Counted from the first letter of the stretch, positions 1-9,705 are shown. The stretch is DNA of 64,000 bases from Pedobacter aquae (GCF_008195825.1 NZ_CP043329.1:682001-746000); one strand, 5' to 3'. Numbers and translations: made by a program. Notes: a model not told the origin generated them from the letters alone.

Positions 1-888
1 AAGAGCAGCCGTTATGAACCTCTGCTGAACGAGGCCTTTTCAGATTTTGCCGACCATTATGGCACCACAATATTGCCTGCCAGAGCCTATAAACCCCGCG
101 ATAAGGCTTTGGTAGAAGGAGCCGTCAAGATCATCTATTCCCGTGTCTATGCTCCTTTGAGGAAGATGGTTTTCCACTCCATCGAATCCTTGAATGCCGC
201 AATAAAGATAAGCCTGGAAGAACATAACAACCAATTATTGAAAGGTCGTAACTACAGCCGGCGCCTACAGTTTGAAGAGATAGAACGGGGAGCCCTTTCT
301 ACCCTCCCTCTGATTCCCTACGAACTCAAAAAACAATGTTACGCTACGGTAATGAAGAACGGCCACGTCTGCCTAGGCATAGACAAACATTATTATAGTG
401 TGCCATACCGCTTTATCGGGAAGAAGATAAAGCTGTTATATTCCAGATCCACAGTAGAGGCTTTCTTCCATTACGAGCGTATAGCGATACATAAACGTAT
501 CAAAAGCCCGTACAATTATAGCACCGACAAGGACCACATGGCCACCTCGCACAGGTTTGTGGCAGAATGGACACCGGAGAAGTTTCTGGGCTGGGCCTCC
601 TCCATCCATGAGGATGTAAGGCTATATATCCTAAAAATACTGGAACGTAAACAACATCCCGAACAAGCTTATAAATCCTGTGTAGGAATACTCAGCTTTT
701 CCAGAAAAGTAGGGAACGAGCGGCTTCAGATGGCCTGCAGAAGGGCGTTGGGCTATGGAATATACAACTATAAGACCATACAATCTATACTAGAAAACAA
801 GATGGACAGCTATCAGGATAATCTTTTTGCGGATGAACTGCCCATGCCCAGCCATGAAAATATTAGGGGAGAAGATTATTATCAATAA
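1..888 (+). CDS. istA: IS21 transposase IstA, C-terminal part
   Basis: The reading frame is open from the first base and gives the last 295 residues of a transposase that is complete (516 aa) in the second copy at 58221-59771. IstA is the DDE-type transposase of IS21 elements; the visible part covers the end of the catalytic core and the C-terminal DNA-binding region. It lies 11 bp upstream of istB, the usual IS21 operon order. The 5' end is cut only by the window edge, so the gene may be intact in the genome. Confidence 0.92.
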   Translation, partial: KSSRYEPLLNEAFSDFADHYGTTILPARAYKPRDKALVEGAVKIIYSRVYAPLRKMVFHSIESLNAAIKISLEEHNNQLLKGRNYSRRLQFEEIERGALSTLPLIPYELKKQCYATVMKNGHVCLGIDKHYYSVPYRFIGKKIKLLYSRSTVEAFFHYERIAIHKRIKSPYNYSTDKDHMATSHRFVAEWTPEKFLGWASSIHEDVRLYILKILERKQHPEQAYKSCVGILSFSRKVGNERLQMACRRALGYGIYNYKTIQSILENKMDSYQDNLFADELPMPSHENIRGEDYYQ

Positions 889-899
889 ACAAATAATAT

Positions 900-1649
900 A
901 TGAACACCAACACTTTAGAAAAAATGAGGTCGATGAAATTCTTCGGCATGTTCCACGCTTTCAAAAGCAGCCTGGAGAGCGGGCAGACTGATGGTTATAC
1001 TGGCGATGAGTTATTGGCCCACCTATTGGAAGCCGAATGGGATTACCGGCAGAACAGACGTATAGAACGACAGTTATTGTATGCCCGCTTCCGCTATAAA
1101 GCAACCATAGAGGAGATAAAGCACTATATAGAGCGAAATATCGACAGGAACCAGCTGATGCGCCTTGCCGAATGTAGCTTTATCGACCGCAATGAAAACC
1201 TGCTGATTACCGGAAGCACCGGTATCGGAAAGAGCTATGTGGCCTCAGCCATTGGACACCAGGCCTGCTTTTCAGGCTATAGAGTACTTTATGCAAGCAC
1301 TCCTAAATTATTCGCTAAATTGAAGATGGCCAAGGCTGATGGATCCTATAGTAAGGAAATCCTTAAAATAGAAAGGCAACAGTTACTGATACTCGATGAC
1401 TTTGGTATCCAGCCCTTTGATGCCCAAAACCGGGCAGCACTGATGGAAATCATTGAGGACAGGCATGGGAAATCCTCTATGATCATCACTTCCCAGCTTC
1501 CTGTCGGCAAATGGCATGAACTTATCGGTGAGAAAACCATTGCCGATGCAATCCTGGATCGTATCGTACATGATGCGCATAGAATGGAGCTACAGGGGGA
1601 ATCGATGAGAAAAAAAAGAAATCAGGAACCACTAAAAAATCACTCATAA
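900..1649 (+). CDS. istB: IS21 helper ATPase IstB
   Basis: This 249-aa protein is the AAA+ helper ATPase of IS21 transposition, which works with IstA in target choice and strand transfer. A Walker A motif GSTGIGKS is at about residue 105 and a Walker B-like LLILDDFG at about residue 162, both typical of IstB/DnaC-like ATPases. The length is normal for the family. The same protein is encoded at 57460-58209 on the other strand. It is probably co-transcribed with istA. Confidence 0.95.
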   Translation: MNTNTLEKMRSMKFFGMFHAFKSSLESGQTDGYTGDELLAHLLEAEWDYRQNRRIERQLLYARFRYKATIEEIKHYIERNIDRNQLMRLAECSFIDRNENLLITGSTGIGKSYVASAIGHQACFSGYRVLYASTPKLFAKLKMAKADGSYSKEILKIERQQLLILDDFGIQPFDAQNRAALMEIIEDRHGKSSMIITSQLPVGKWHELIGEKTIADAILDRIVHDAHRMELQGESMRKKRNQEPLKNHS

Positions 1650-1729
1650 ATCTTTAAAATAATTATTACTTTTATCGAAGATCATAAGGCATCTTTCAAC
1701 CCTCTTCGCCAGCTTAATCACTGGTCAGT

Positions 1730-2719
1730 TTGCCACGGAATTACATGGTCATTTTCATCGGAATATACAACGACCCGAGAGTTAGTAATTTCTTCCATTA
1801 TTTTTCACATAATTTCGAGAAACTCGGATTGAAAAAACTTATCACGACTTGTTATAAAAATCAAGAACGTGATTTATTCAGCCAACATAATTCTGAAAAT
1901 GCAATTTATCTCGAATACAACGGAGATAAAAATGGAAATTTCGTTCCCGACATTAACGAAATTGGTATAAAACCACTAAAAGGCGATGGCGATTTTCGCA
2001 GTAGCGAAAGTATCAGCTTGCTAACGCAAGCCGATATTGTCGTTACAAATCCGCCTTTTTCATTGTTTCGTGAATACATTGCTCAACTTATTGAGTACGA
2101 CAAAAAATTTGTAGTAATCGGACATCAAAACGCCACCAAATACAAGGAAATTTTTAGACTTATAAAGGATAATAAAATTTGGTTAGGAAACGGATTTAAA
2201 GGTGGAGCTGGTCATTTTATCAATGAACATTATGAAGATTATGCAACTGCAACCGACCGTAAAGAAGGGATGATTAGAGTTTCGGGTGTTCATTGGTTTA
2301 CAAATCTTGACCTAAATAAACGACACGAAGATTTAATCCTTTACAAAACTTACAACGAGGAAGAATATCCCAAATACGATAATTACGATGCAATCGAAGT
2401 AAGTAAAACAAACGAAATTCCAATCGACTACGATGGAGTTATGGGAGTTCCAATTACTTTTTTAGACAAATACAATCCCGACCAATTCGACATTGTTGGT
2501 ATGACTTCGGGCAGAGATGAATTTGAAGCGACACCAACGAAAAAATATATCAATCCAAAACAGCATAACGAAAACGGAACAATAACAAATGGAAGTAAAG
2601 CAAATACCAGTTCAACTATTCTTTACAAAACCAAACCCGAAGGAGTTTACTATACAGCGGATAATGCTGACGGATATTTGAAAGTACTTTATACCCGATT
2701 TCTAATCAAAAGAAAATAA
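1730..2719 (+). pseudogene. EcoRI-type adenine methyltransferase, 5'-truncated by IS21
   Basis: The protein resembles the EcoRI-methylase family of N6-adenine methyltransferases. The family-type stretch starts at DPRVSNFFHYF and includes the catalytic NPPF (residues 107-110 of the open frame). The first 13 codons come from the IS21 right end, so the native start and roughly 50-60 N-terminal residues, including part of the cofactor-binding region, are missing. The ATG at 1730 lies inside the IS end and could give a hybrid protein. The stop lies 2 bp before the next gene, so the two were one operon. Whether any activity survives cannot be judged from sequence. Confidence 0.78.
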
Positions 2720-2721
2720 TA

Positions 2722-3816
2722 ATGAACATAGAACTGAAAGAAATTACGATACGTGAATTAACGAACGGATACGAGGACAACAATGAAAATGGCGTGGTTG
2801 GTTTTGGTGGAAAACTTGACATCCGTCCTCCCTATCAACGTGAATTTATTTACAAGGACAAACAGCGTGAAGCTGTTATTGACACGGCAACAAAAAATTT
2901 TCCATTAAATGTAATGTATTGGGCTGTTCGTGAAGATGGAAATTTTGAAGTTATAGACGGACAACAAAGAACAATCTCAATCAGCCAATTCGTTGAGGGC
3001 GATTTTGCATACAAAAACAGGTTTTTTCACAATTTGCAAAAAGACGAACAAGAGCAAATTTTGAATTACAAATTGATGGTTTATTTGTGTAGCGGAACAG
3101 ATAGCGAAAAATTAGATTGGTTTGAAACGATAAATATTGCAGGAGAAAAATTAACTGCTCAAGAATTAAGAAACGCTGTATATTCAGGTTCTTGGGTTTC
3201 TGATGCCAAAAGATATTTCAGCAAAAACAATTGTGTTGCTTATGGTTTAGGTGGCGATTATTTAAATGGTTCAGCAATTCGTCAAGACTATTTAGAAACT
3301 ACAATAGGTTGGATTTGTGGCGATGCCAGTAATGACGGCATAAAAAATTATATGGCAAAGCAACAACACGAGCCAAATGCAAACGAACTTTGGCTGTATT
3401 TTCAAAATGTCATAAATTGGGTAAAAGTTGTTTTCCCAAAGTACCGAAAAGAAATGAAAGGTATTTCGTGGGGCTTTTTGTACAATGAATTTCACAAACA
3501 GAGTTTTGACTCCAAAAAGTTAGAAAAACAAGTTTCGGACTTAATGCAAGACGAAGACGTAACCAACAAAAAAGGCATTTACGAATACGTTTTGACAGGC
3601 AAAGAACGATACTTAAATATTCGTGCATTTACAGACAATCAAAAACGTGAAGCCTACGAACGACAAAAAGGAATTTGTCCAGTTTGCACCGAACATTACG
3701 AAATTGGCGGAATGGAAGGCGACCACATTACACCTTGGCATTTAGGCGGAAAAACTTCGGCTGAAAACTGTCAAATGCTGTGTAAGGAAGATAATCGCAG
3801 AAAATCGGGGAAGTAA
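2722..3816 (+). CDS. DUF262-HNH endonuclease
   Basis: This 364-aa protein has an N-terminal DUF262 (ParB/Srx-like, GmrSD-type) domain with YQREF near residue 39 and DGQQRT at 79-84, and a C-terminal HNH nuclease with CPVC, GDHITPWHLGG and a second Cys pair region near residues 318-360. DUF262-HNH proteins act in restriction, often against modified DNA or beside a methyltransferase. It directly follows the truncated EcoRI-type methyltransferase (2-bp gap), so it is probably that enzyme's restriction partner. It looks intact although its methyltransferase is broken, which is odd for a classical type II pair. Confidence 0.82.
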   Translation: MNIELKEITIRELTNGYEDNNENGVVGFGGKLDIRPPYQREFIYKDKQREAVIDTATKNFPLNVMYWAVREDGNFEVIDGQQRTISISQFVEGDFAYKNRFFHNLQKDEQEQILNYKLMVYLCSGTDSEKLDWFETINIAGEKLTAQELRNAVYSGSWVSDAKRYFSKNNCVAYGLGGDYLNGSAIRQDYLETTIGWICGDASNDGIKNYMAKQQHEPNANELWLYFQNVINWVKVVFPKYRKEMKGISWGFLYNEFHKQSFDSKKLEKQVSDLMQDEDVTNKKGIYEYVLTGKERYLNIRAFTDNQKREAYERQKGICPVCTEHYEIGGMEGDHITPWHLGGKTSAENCQMLCKEDNRRKSGK

Positions 3817-3843
3817 TCAAATTATTTCGGGCAAATTGCTAAT

Positions 3844-3862
3844 GTTTCTTTTTCAAAGAAAC
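3844..3862 (+). terminator. Hairpin between the two R-M loci
   Basis: A perfect 8-bp inverted repeat (GTTTCTTT / AAAGAAAC, 3-nt loop) lies 27 bp after the DUF262-HNH stop. The stem is AT-rich and has no clear T tract after it, so termination is a guess from position and symmetry. Confidence 0.35.
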
Positions 3863-3896
3863 CAATCAATATCTTTCTTTGGGAAGTATTTTTATG

Positions 3897-3904
3897 TAAA
3901 TTTG
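3897..3904 (+). promoter_or_regulatory. Candidate -7 promoter element
   Basis: TAAATTTG matches the Bacteroidota -7 consensus TAnnTTTG and lies 19 bp before the GTG start of the methyltransferase at 3924. A TTTG upstream is closer than the usual 19-21 bp spacing, so the -33 element is not convincing. Confidence 0.4.
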
Positions 3905-3923
3905 TCGCTATATTAATTGATTT

Positions 3924-6644
3924 GTGATAGCTACAGGAAATTTACAAAAAGGACTTCAAGCGATTGGTTTTCAAATAAATGAAACCAAAGAAGATTCTAT
4001 TGTATTTACTTCTGAACTTCGAAATTCAAACAAAAATCTTACACCTTTTCAAATTCTTGAATTAGAAAAGGCTATTTTGTTTAAAGCTGATGCTGTATTT
4101 TTCAGGTATTTTGAAGATAATCGTCCACCACTGCCACAAGTATATATCTATGATAATTCAAGCAATAGATTAAATAACGACTACACACAAATTCATAAAG
4201 AATTATGGAGTAGTTGTCATATTCCTACGTTTATCGTAATTGAAAACACTAAAATCAAATTCTTTGACAGTAGAAAACCTGTTTCGATTCTTTCTGATGG
4301 AAGTGTTTATACAAAAGAAATTGCATTAATTGATTTAGATGACATTGCTCAATACGCAAACGTATTAGAAAAGTATAATGCTGAAAAATTTAAAAACGGT
4401 AGCTTTTGGGAAAGTGAAGAAGCACACCAAAATTATTTATATGGCAAAACTGCCTACAATAATTTAATAGACAAATTAAAAGCACTTCGCAAAGAGTATA
4501 AGAAAAGTAGTAAAATTTCGACTCAATTATTTGATTATGTTATTATCATTACTACTCTTATAAAATTTTTAGAGGAAAATGGTGTTGATTCCAGCGGAGA
4601 GAATTTAGCAAGTAAATTTTTTCAAGAGTCTGTACAGTGTAATTCCTTTATTGAAATTTTAGAACAGAATAAATTAGTAGATATTTTAGAAAAATTATCG
4701 ACAAAATTTAATGGTGGGATTTTCAACTTATCTGACGAGGGTAAAACCGCTTTAAAAGGAGCTGATTTAAGTCAAATCGTTACTTTCTTTGACACAAAAA
4801 TTGATAGAAAAAGTCAATTAGTGCTATGGGATTTATATTCTTTTAAGCATATTCCTGTTGAGCTTATAAGTAATATTTACGAGGAATTTTTACCTGCGGA
4901 AGACAAAGGTTCTGTATATACGCCTCATTATCTTGTTAATTTCCTAATTGATGAATGTCTGCCAATTCCAACAATAAACAACTCTGTTTCATATAATAGA
5001 AAAACGATTGACGTTAGTTGTGGTTCGGGTATTTTCTTGGTAAATTGTTTTAAACGCCTTGTTGAAATTTATAAAATAAACGAGTATTATAAAACTAATT
5101 CTTTGCCTCAAAAATTGGGTATAACTACACTTCAAAAAATGTTGAAAGACAATATTTTTGGTGTAGATATAAACAAAAATGCTGTTGAACTAACAAAATT
5201 TAGTTTGCAGTTAGCTTTGTGTCAAATGTTGTCGCCTAAACAAATTTGGACAGAATTGACATTTCAAGATTTAGGGAAGAAAAACATTGTTCAAAGTGAT
5301 TTTTTTGACTTTATTACCAATGAGAAAGTTGATAAAAACTTCGATTTAGTAATTGGTAATCCGCCTTTTAATCCACCGCCTAAACAAGACGGAACAGAAT
5401 ATAAAAATTCAGAGTATTTTAATGAAGTTGTTGAGAAACATAAAATACAACCTTACTCTATCAAAGATAGTAATGTTGCGTTATTATTTCTTCAACTATC
5501 TACAAAATTGTTAAAGGAAGAAAGCGGTTTATTATGTTTAATTCAACCAGCTTTGCCTTTACTTCACAAAAAAGATAATGAAGTATTTAGACAGGAATTG
5601 TTTTCATACCACAACGTTCTTCAAGTAATTGACTTTACAACGCATAGAAGAATTTTGTTTCCGTCTGCAACTATTCCAACTTGTGCAATATTCATTGAAA
5701 ATTCAACGAAGAAAAACGATGAAATTACTCACGTTGTTATCAGAAGAACTAATCCGAGTAAAGAAAGACTTTATTTTGAAATAGATACTTATGATGTTCA
5801 TAGTGTAAAAAGAGAAAATGCTTCTTCAAATTATGCTTGGAAAAGCAATTTATTTGGTGGATATAGATTATTTAATCTTGTAGAAAGAATAATATCGGGC
5901 AACGGATATGAAAAAGTAGAGAATGTCATTAGCAAGGCTGAAACGCAACCGATAACAAACTATTCGCTATTAAAAATAGTGAAAGAAAAAACTTTTCCTG
6001 CATTTGTAAAATCAAATAGTCTTAAAAAATATTTTGACAAATATTACAGCTTCCTTGTAGCATATATAGCGGGAACAAGCACAAGGCAAGGAATAGACAG
6101 ACCGTATGATGTATTAAAATCCGACTTTTTAAAGTTACCTTTAATTGGAGAAAATACATTAACCAAAGCAGATGTTATTTTGGCAAATGACATTGCCGAT
6201 TATAAAATTTCAGAATTTGGAAATGGAGAAAAAGCGGATACTAATAAAGAAATACAAGTAAAGGCGAGTAGCAAGATACCTAATTCTTTGGTTGATTATT
6301 CTGATGTTTATTTAGAAGCTATAAATTCAGTGTATGATGTAAACAACAAGAAGTTTAGATTAAAAACATTTTACAACACTTCTGCCTGTTTTATAATGCA
6401 CTATGAATATAGTAATTCTGACATTACAGTTGAAATTGTTAAAAACGACAACTTCGATTTATCCACTTTAATAAGTGATAAAAAACAGACAATAAACATT
6501 AAAAAAATATCACTGATATACAGCCAAAATCAAATATTTATTATCAAACCAAAACAGTTACGTTATTGGTTAAAATCTGTTGCATTACTTGACGTTGATA
6601 CAACTATTGCAGATATAATAAACTTAAATTTGGTTGAAAGATGA
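3924..6644 (+). CDS. N6-adenine DNA methyltransferase with specificity region
   Basis: This 906-aa protein is an N-6 adenine DNA methyltransferase of the type I/IIG-like class. The cofactor motif DVSCGSGIF is at residues 363-371, a second acidic motif FGVDINKNA near 412, and catalytic NPPF at 479-482. The long C-terminal half is likely the target-recognition region. The start is a GTG, the first in-frame start after a TAAATTTG element. Its stop overlaps the next gene by 4 bp, and that gene encodes a small PD-(D/E)XK protein, so the two probably form an R-M pair. The roughly 350-residue N-terminal part has no nuclease motif I can see. Confidence 0.85.
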   Translation: MIATGNLQKGLQAIGFQINETKEDSIVFTSELRNSNKNLTPFQILELEKAILFKADAVFFRYFEDNRPPLPQVYIYDNSSNRLNNDYTQIHKELWSSCHIPTFIVIENTKIKFFDSRKPVSILSDGSVYTKEIALIDLDDIAQYANVLEKYNAEKFKNGSFWESEEAHQNYLYGKTAYNNLIDKLKALRKEYKKSSKISTQLFDYVIIITTLIKFLEENGVDSSGENLASKFFQESVQCNSFIEILEQNKLVDILEKLSTKFNGGIFNLSDEGKTALKGADLSQIVTFFDTKIDRKSQLVLWDLYSFKHIPVELISNIYEEFLPAEDKGSVYTPHYLVNFLIDECLPIPTINNSVSYNRKTIDVSCGSGIFLVNCFKRLVEIYKINEYYKTNSLPQKLGITTLQKMLKDNIFGVDINKNAVELTKFSLQLALCQMLSPKQIWTELTFQDLGKKNIVQSDFFDFITNEKVDKNFDLVIGNPPFNPPPKQDGTEYKNSEYFNEVVEKHKIQPYSIKDSNVALLFLQLSTKLLKEESGLLCLIQPALPLLHKKDNEVFRQELFSYHNVLQVIDFTTHRRILFPSATIPTCAIFIENSTKKNDEITHVVIRRTNPSKERLYFEIDTYDVHSVKRENASSNYAWKSNLFGGYRLFNLVERIISGNGYEKVENVISKAETQPITNYSLLKIVKEKTFPAFVKSNSLKKYFDKYYSFLVAYIAGTSTRQGIDRPYDVLKSDFLKLPLIGENTLTKADVILANDIADYKISEFGNGEKADTNKEIQVKASSKIPNSLVDYSDVYLEAINSVYDVNNKKFRLKTFYNTSACFIMHYEYSNSDITVEIVKNDNFDLSTLISDKKQTINIKKISLIYSQNQIFIIKPKQLRYWLKSVALLDVDTTIADIINLNLVER

Positions 6645-7342
6645 TTTGCAATAGAAGTAATGAAAATCCTATAGGAAACACAACAATCCCTATTAAACCA
6701 TTGATAGATAGTGTACTTAACTTTATTGACACGCATTTACCATTATTTCCTAATGCTCTGAAAAATAACGGCATAAATTCAGAAAATGAAGTAGAAAAAT
6801 TGCTAAATCAGTATTTGATAGATTTTTTCAATGGACATTCTCATAATTTTAGCCCATATCTACAATGTAAATTTCTGTTCAGAAAAGATGATGAAAATAA
6901 AGGAACGAACTATAAGCCTGATATTGGAGTAACTATATGGAATAATCAGCTTCAAAATTTTCAAAAGCAATCATTTTTTCAAATCGAGTGTAAAAGACTT
7001 CCAATTCCCAATGTTTCAAGCACTCGAAGCGAAAAAGAATATGTAATAGGAATAGTAGAAAATACAGGAGGAATAGAGCGTTTTAAGAATAAAAAACACG
7101 GAGAGCATTTGGAAGAATCTTCGTTAATCGGATTTATTCAAGACGGGACTATAAATGATTGGCACATTAAAATTAACGAATGGGTAAAAATTGAAGTCGA
7201 TAATAAATCTACTCATTGGACAAAAGATGATTATTTGACTACTGTTTCAAGTTCAATAATTCTAAACAGATACAGTTCATTGTGCCAAAGAGAAGATTTA
7301 AAGGAGATTACTATTCATCATTTCTTAATAAATATTCAATAG
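6641..7342 (+). CDS. PD-(D/E)XK restriction endonuclease-like protein
   Basis: This 233-aa protein has a PD-(D/E)XK nuclease signature: PD at residues 93-94, then a hydrophobic strand ending in IECKR with E116 and K118. It starts within the stop of the 906-aa methyltransferase (ATGA overlap), indicating translational coupling, and is probably the cutting subunit of that R-M system. I do not recognise a named family. The next recognisable feature downstream is an integron attC site at 7426, so this operon may itself be the last cassette before that site. Confidence 0.7.
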   Translation: MICNRSNENPIGNTTIPIKPLIDSVLNFIDTHLPLFPNALKNNGINSENEVEKLLNQYLIDFFNGHSHNFSPYLQCKFLFRKDDENKGTNYKPDIGVTIWNNQLQNFQKQSFFQIECKRLPIPNVSSTRSEKEYVIGIVENTGGIERFKNKKHGEHLEESSLIGFIQDGTINDWHIKINEWVKIEVDNKSTHWTKDDYLTTVSSSIILNRYSSLCQREDLKEITIHHFLINIQ

Positions 7343-7425
7343 TAAGCTTGCTATGAAAAACTATTTAAGCTTGGAGAATAGCTATTAATAATTTAGACCA
7401 TTATACGGACAATGAAAAGCCCAGC

Positions 7426-7552
7426 TGCCAACAGCAGTTTGGCAAAATGGCGGGTTTAGTGCTAAATTCAAGTTCAGTTCTTCGATTGAACTTATGTGCA
7501 AAACTGAACATTTGTGCTTCGATTTCCGCCACTTCGCCAAGCTGCAAACCGT
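7426..7552 (+). repeat. attC site A, split by an IS1182-like element
   Basis: An R''-like TGCCAAC (7426-7432) is followed by GCAGTTTGGC, which pairs with GCCAAGCTGC near 7535-7545, and GGCGG pairs with CCGCC at 7526-7530. The site should end in GTTAGCG, but an insertion element intervenes after CCGT; the missing GTTAGCG resumes at 9245-9251. Rejoined, the site has the length and arrangement of the nine other attC sites in this window. Confidence 0.82.
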
Positions 7553-9242
7553 CAAACTGTCTAAAAACCTTCACTAACTTTTCCACAGGCTCTTAATAAG
7601 TAAAGTACTTTTCCTATGCTTCATTTTGGTATTTTGTAATATGAAATTCATCACAGGAATAGATAGAAACCAAACCGAGTTTTTTTGCTTAGAGCAAGCC
7701 ATCTCAAGGGATCATGAAGTTCGTTTGATAGACTTGTTTGTAAACACGATAAAGATGTCTGATTATGGATTTGCTATGGATTTTACAGATAACGGTCGTC
7801 CTGCGTACGATCCGGCAGATTTACTAAAGCTTTTTATTTATGGTTATCTTAATAGAACTCGCTCTTCTAGGCAATTGGAAAAAGAATGTCGCCGTAATAT
7901 AGAGGTGATGTGGTTGATGAAAGGTTTGGTACCAGACCATAATACGATTTCTAATTTCAGGAAGGACAATCCTAAAGCCATTCGCAAAGTGTTTTCGGCA
8001 ACGGTAGCATTAGCAAAAAACTTTGAACTGATAGGAGGAAAGTTGTTGGCAGGCGACAGCACTAAACTGCGAGCACAAAACTCTAAGAAGAACAATTTCA
8101 ATCCTTCAAAAATAGAAAGGCATATCGCTTACATTGATGATAAGCTAGAGCAGTATCACACATTGCTAGCTCAAGAAGATGGAGATAGTATGAGTACAGA
8201 TAAAAAGAACTGACCTATAAAATAGCAAAACACGATAAGCAAAGGAATAAATACTTGGGCTTTAAAAAAGCGCTTGAAGAAAGCGGAGAAGTACAGATTT
8301 CAACCTCAGACCCAGACAGTCGGCAGTTGATTACCCGAAACAATATTACAGAGGTTGCTTATAATGTACAGGCAACAGTTGATAGCAAATATAATCTAGC
8401 GATAGATTTTAAAGTAACCAATCAGAATGATAGTAAAGCCATGGGAAATATGGTACGCAGAGCAAAAGCCATATTGGGAAAGCGAGATTTTACCATACTT
8501 TACGATAAAGGCTACCATACAGGAACAGAGTTTGCTTATGCCGATAAACAAGGGATTGAAGTTATGGTAGCTATACCAGAGGTAGCCTCGCATGCTCCGG
8601 ATATAGCATTTGATGTTGCCAACTTTACTTATGATAAAGGGCAGGATGTATATACGTGTCCAGCAGGAGCGACCTTAATCAGTAATGGCCGATGGTACTT
8701 AAAGAAGCATGGAAAAACCACCAACAGGATGAAGCATTATAAAACTGCTTCCTGTAAAGCATGTGCAATGTTTGAGAGCTGCACCAAGAACAAAGCAGGC
8801 AGATTGATAGAGCGAACTGAACATGCAGAGGTCATTGAAGCCAATAAACAACGAATCGAGCTTAACAAAGAAATTTACCGGAAGCGGCAGGCAATAGTAG
8901 AGCATCCCTTCGGGATCATCAAAAGGCAGTGGGATTTCTATTATATCATGACAAAGAAAACCATTAACCACGCATCAGCTGATGTAGGGCTTATCTTTAC
9001 CGCCTTTAACCTGCGAAGGATATTCAATATTATTGATAAAAACCTACTGAAAGAGTACCTCAAAGTACTTGCCTTGATTTTGCTGCTACAGAAGGCTTAT
9101 TTTAAGCACTTATCAGCAACAATTATTTCTTATAGCATGAAAGCAAAAGTGAAAACTACAGATTTTTTAATGCGCTATAATCGCTTATATTTAACTCCTG
9201 ATAAGCTCGACTTTAACCTATTTTAGGTTTTTAGACGGACTG
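7553..9242. mobile_element. IS1182-like insertion sequence inside attC A
   Basis: The element is 1690 bp. Its ends form an imperfect 18-bp inverted repeat (CAAACTGTCTAAAAACCT on the left, CAGTCCGTCTAAAAACCT read inward on the right, three mismatches). It is flanked by CCGT at 7549-7552 and again at 9243-9246, a 4-bp target duplication that reconstitutes an intact attC when the element is removed. It carries one transposase gene split by a frameshift. Confidence 0.88.
7641..9226 (+). pseudogene. IS1182-family transposase, frameshifted
   Basis: Two adjoining frames together encode one IS1182-type DDE transposase: the N-terminal part (DNGRPAYDPADLLKL, DHNTISNFRK, GDSTKLRAQ) ends at 8213 and the rest (NNITEVAYNVQATVD onward) continues in the -1 frame. 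The shift falls at GATAAAAAGAAC near 8200; one extra A would restore a continuous protein (DKKELTYKIAKHDK). The ATG at 7641 is preferred to an upstream TTG. The break could be a real inactivation, a -1 programmed shift or a homopolymer sequencing error; I cannot separate these. Confidence 0.85.
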
Positions 9243-9257
9243 CCGTTAGCGGCAACC

Positions 9258-9485
9258 CTATTCAGACCAGTGTCCGAGAAGTTCCGTTAACATTTTTGCT
9301 TGGTTAAATGAAATTGGCATACAATTCAATTCTGAAATTGTTACATCGTGAGTAAGCAACTCTTTACCCTCATAGGTAAATTCAATTTCCATACATCCGA
9401 GCTTGTATCGGTTAGTATGATATTGGTTGTGGTTGTATTGTTTAACGAGTTTCCAACCAAGCTCTTTAATTTGTTCTTCTGTCAT
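9258..9485 (-). CDS. Small hypothetical protein, antisense in its cassette
   Basis: This 75-aa ORF is the only plausible gene in the cassette spanning 9246-9639 and runs against the orientation of all other cassette genes. The composition is that of a soluble globular protein (begins MTEEQIKELGWKLV, contains EIEFTYEGKELLTHDVTI) with no signal peptide or membrane segment. I do not recognise a family. Its promoter would have to lie in or near the adjoining attC site at 9514-9645. Confidence 0.55.
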   Translation of the reverse strand: MTEEQIKELGWKLVKQYNHNQYHTNRYKLGCMEIEFTYEGKELLTHDVTISELNCMPISFNQAKMLTELLGHWSE

Positions 9486-9513
9486 TTTATTACGATTTGT
9501 GAAGAAGGGCAGC

Positions 9514-9645
9514 CGCTAACATGGTATTAGCAATATGGCGGCAGACGTACTTCGGTTAAACATTTTTACTTTAATCAACTGTGGTGCTTCGTATCGGCTT
9601 TGGTGCGTAAAATCCGCCACATCGCTAATACCTACACCGTTAGCG
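9514..9645 (+). repeat. attC site B
   Basis: This 132-bp site begins with CGCTAAC and ends with GTTAGCG. The arms GGTATTAGC and GCTAATACC pair perfectly, and an inner GGCGG pairs with CCGCC, separated by a variable loop. Recombination would be expected between G9639 and T9640, which is exactly where the duplicated 1044-bp cassette begins. Confidence 0.87.
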
Positions 9646-9705
9646 GCAAGCATAGACCTACACCAAACAGACACAGAAACAATATAAACATCATACTTTT
9701 GACAA

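Larger units (their letters stand above)
1..1769 (+). mobile_element. IS21-family element, 3' part (left copy)
   Basis: This is the distal part of an IS21-family element, carrying the end of istA, all of istB and the right terminal repeat. It matches the complete inverse copy at 57340-59928 base for base as far as I compared, except position 84 (A here, G in the other copy). Similarity stops after the terminal ACA at 1769, which fixes the element boundary. The terminal repeat holds the ATTCCGATGAA core (read inward) also seen at the far end of the full copy. The left end lies outside the window. The element sits inside a methyltransferase gene. Confidence 0.9.

Noticed and set aside
7401..7586. 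61-residue minus-strand ORF
   Set aside because: It lies across attC A and the IS1182 end and is explained by those elements; similar shadow frames occur in the other attC sites.
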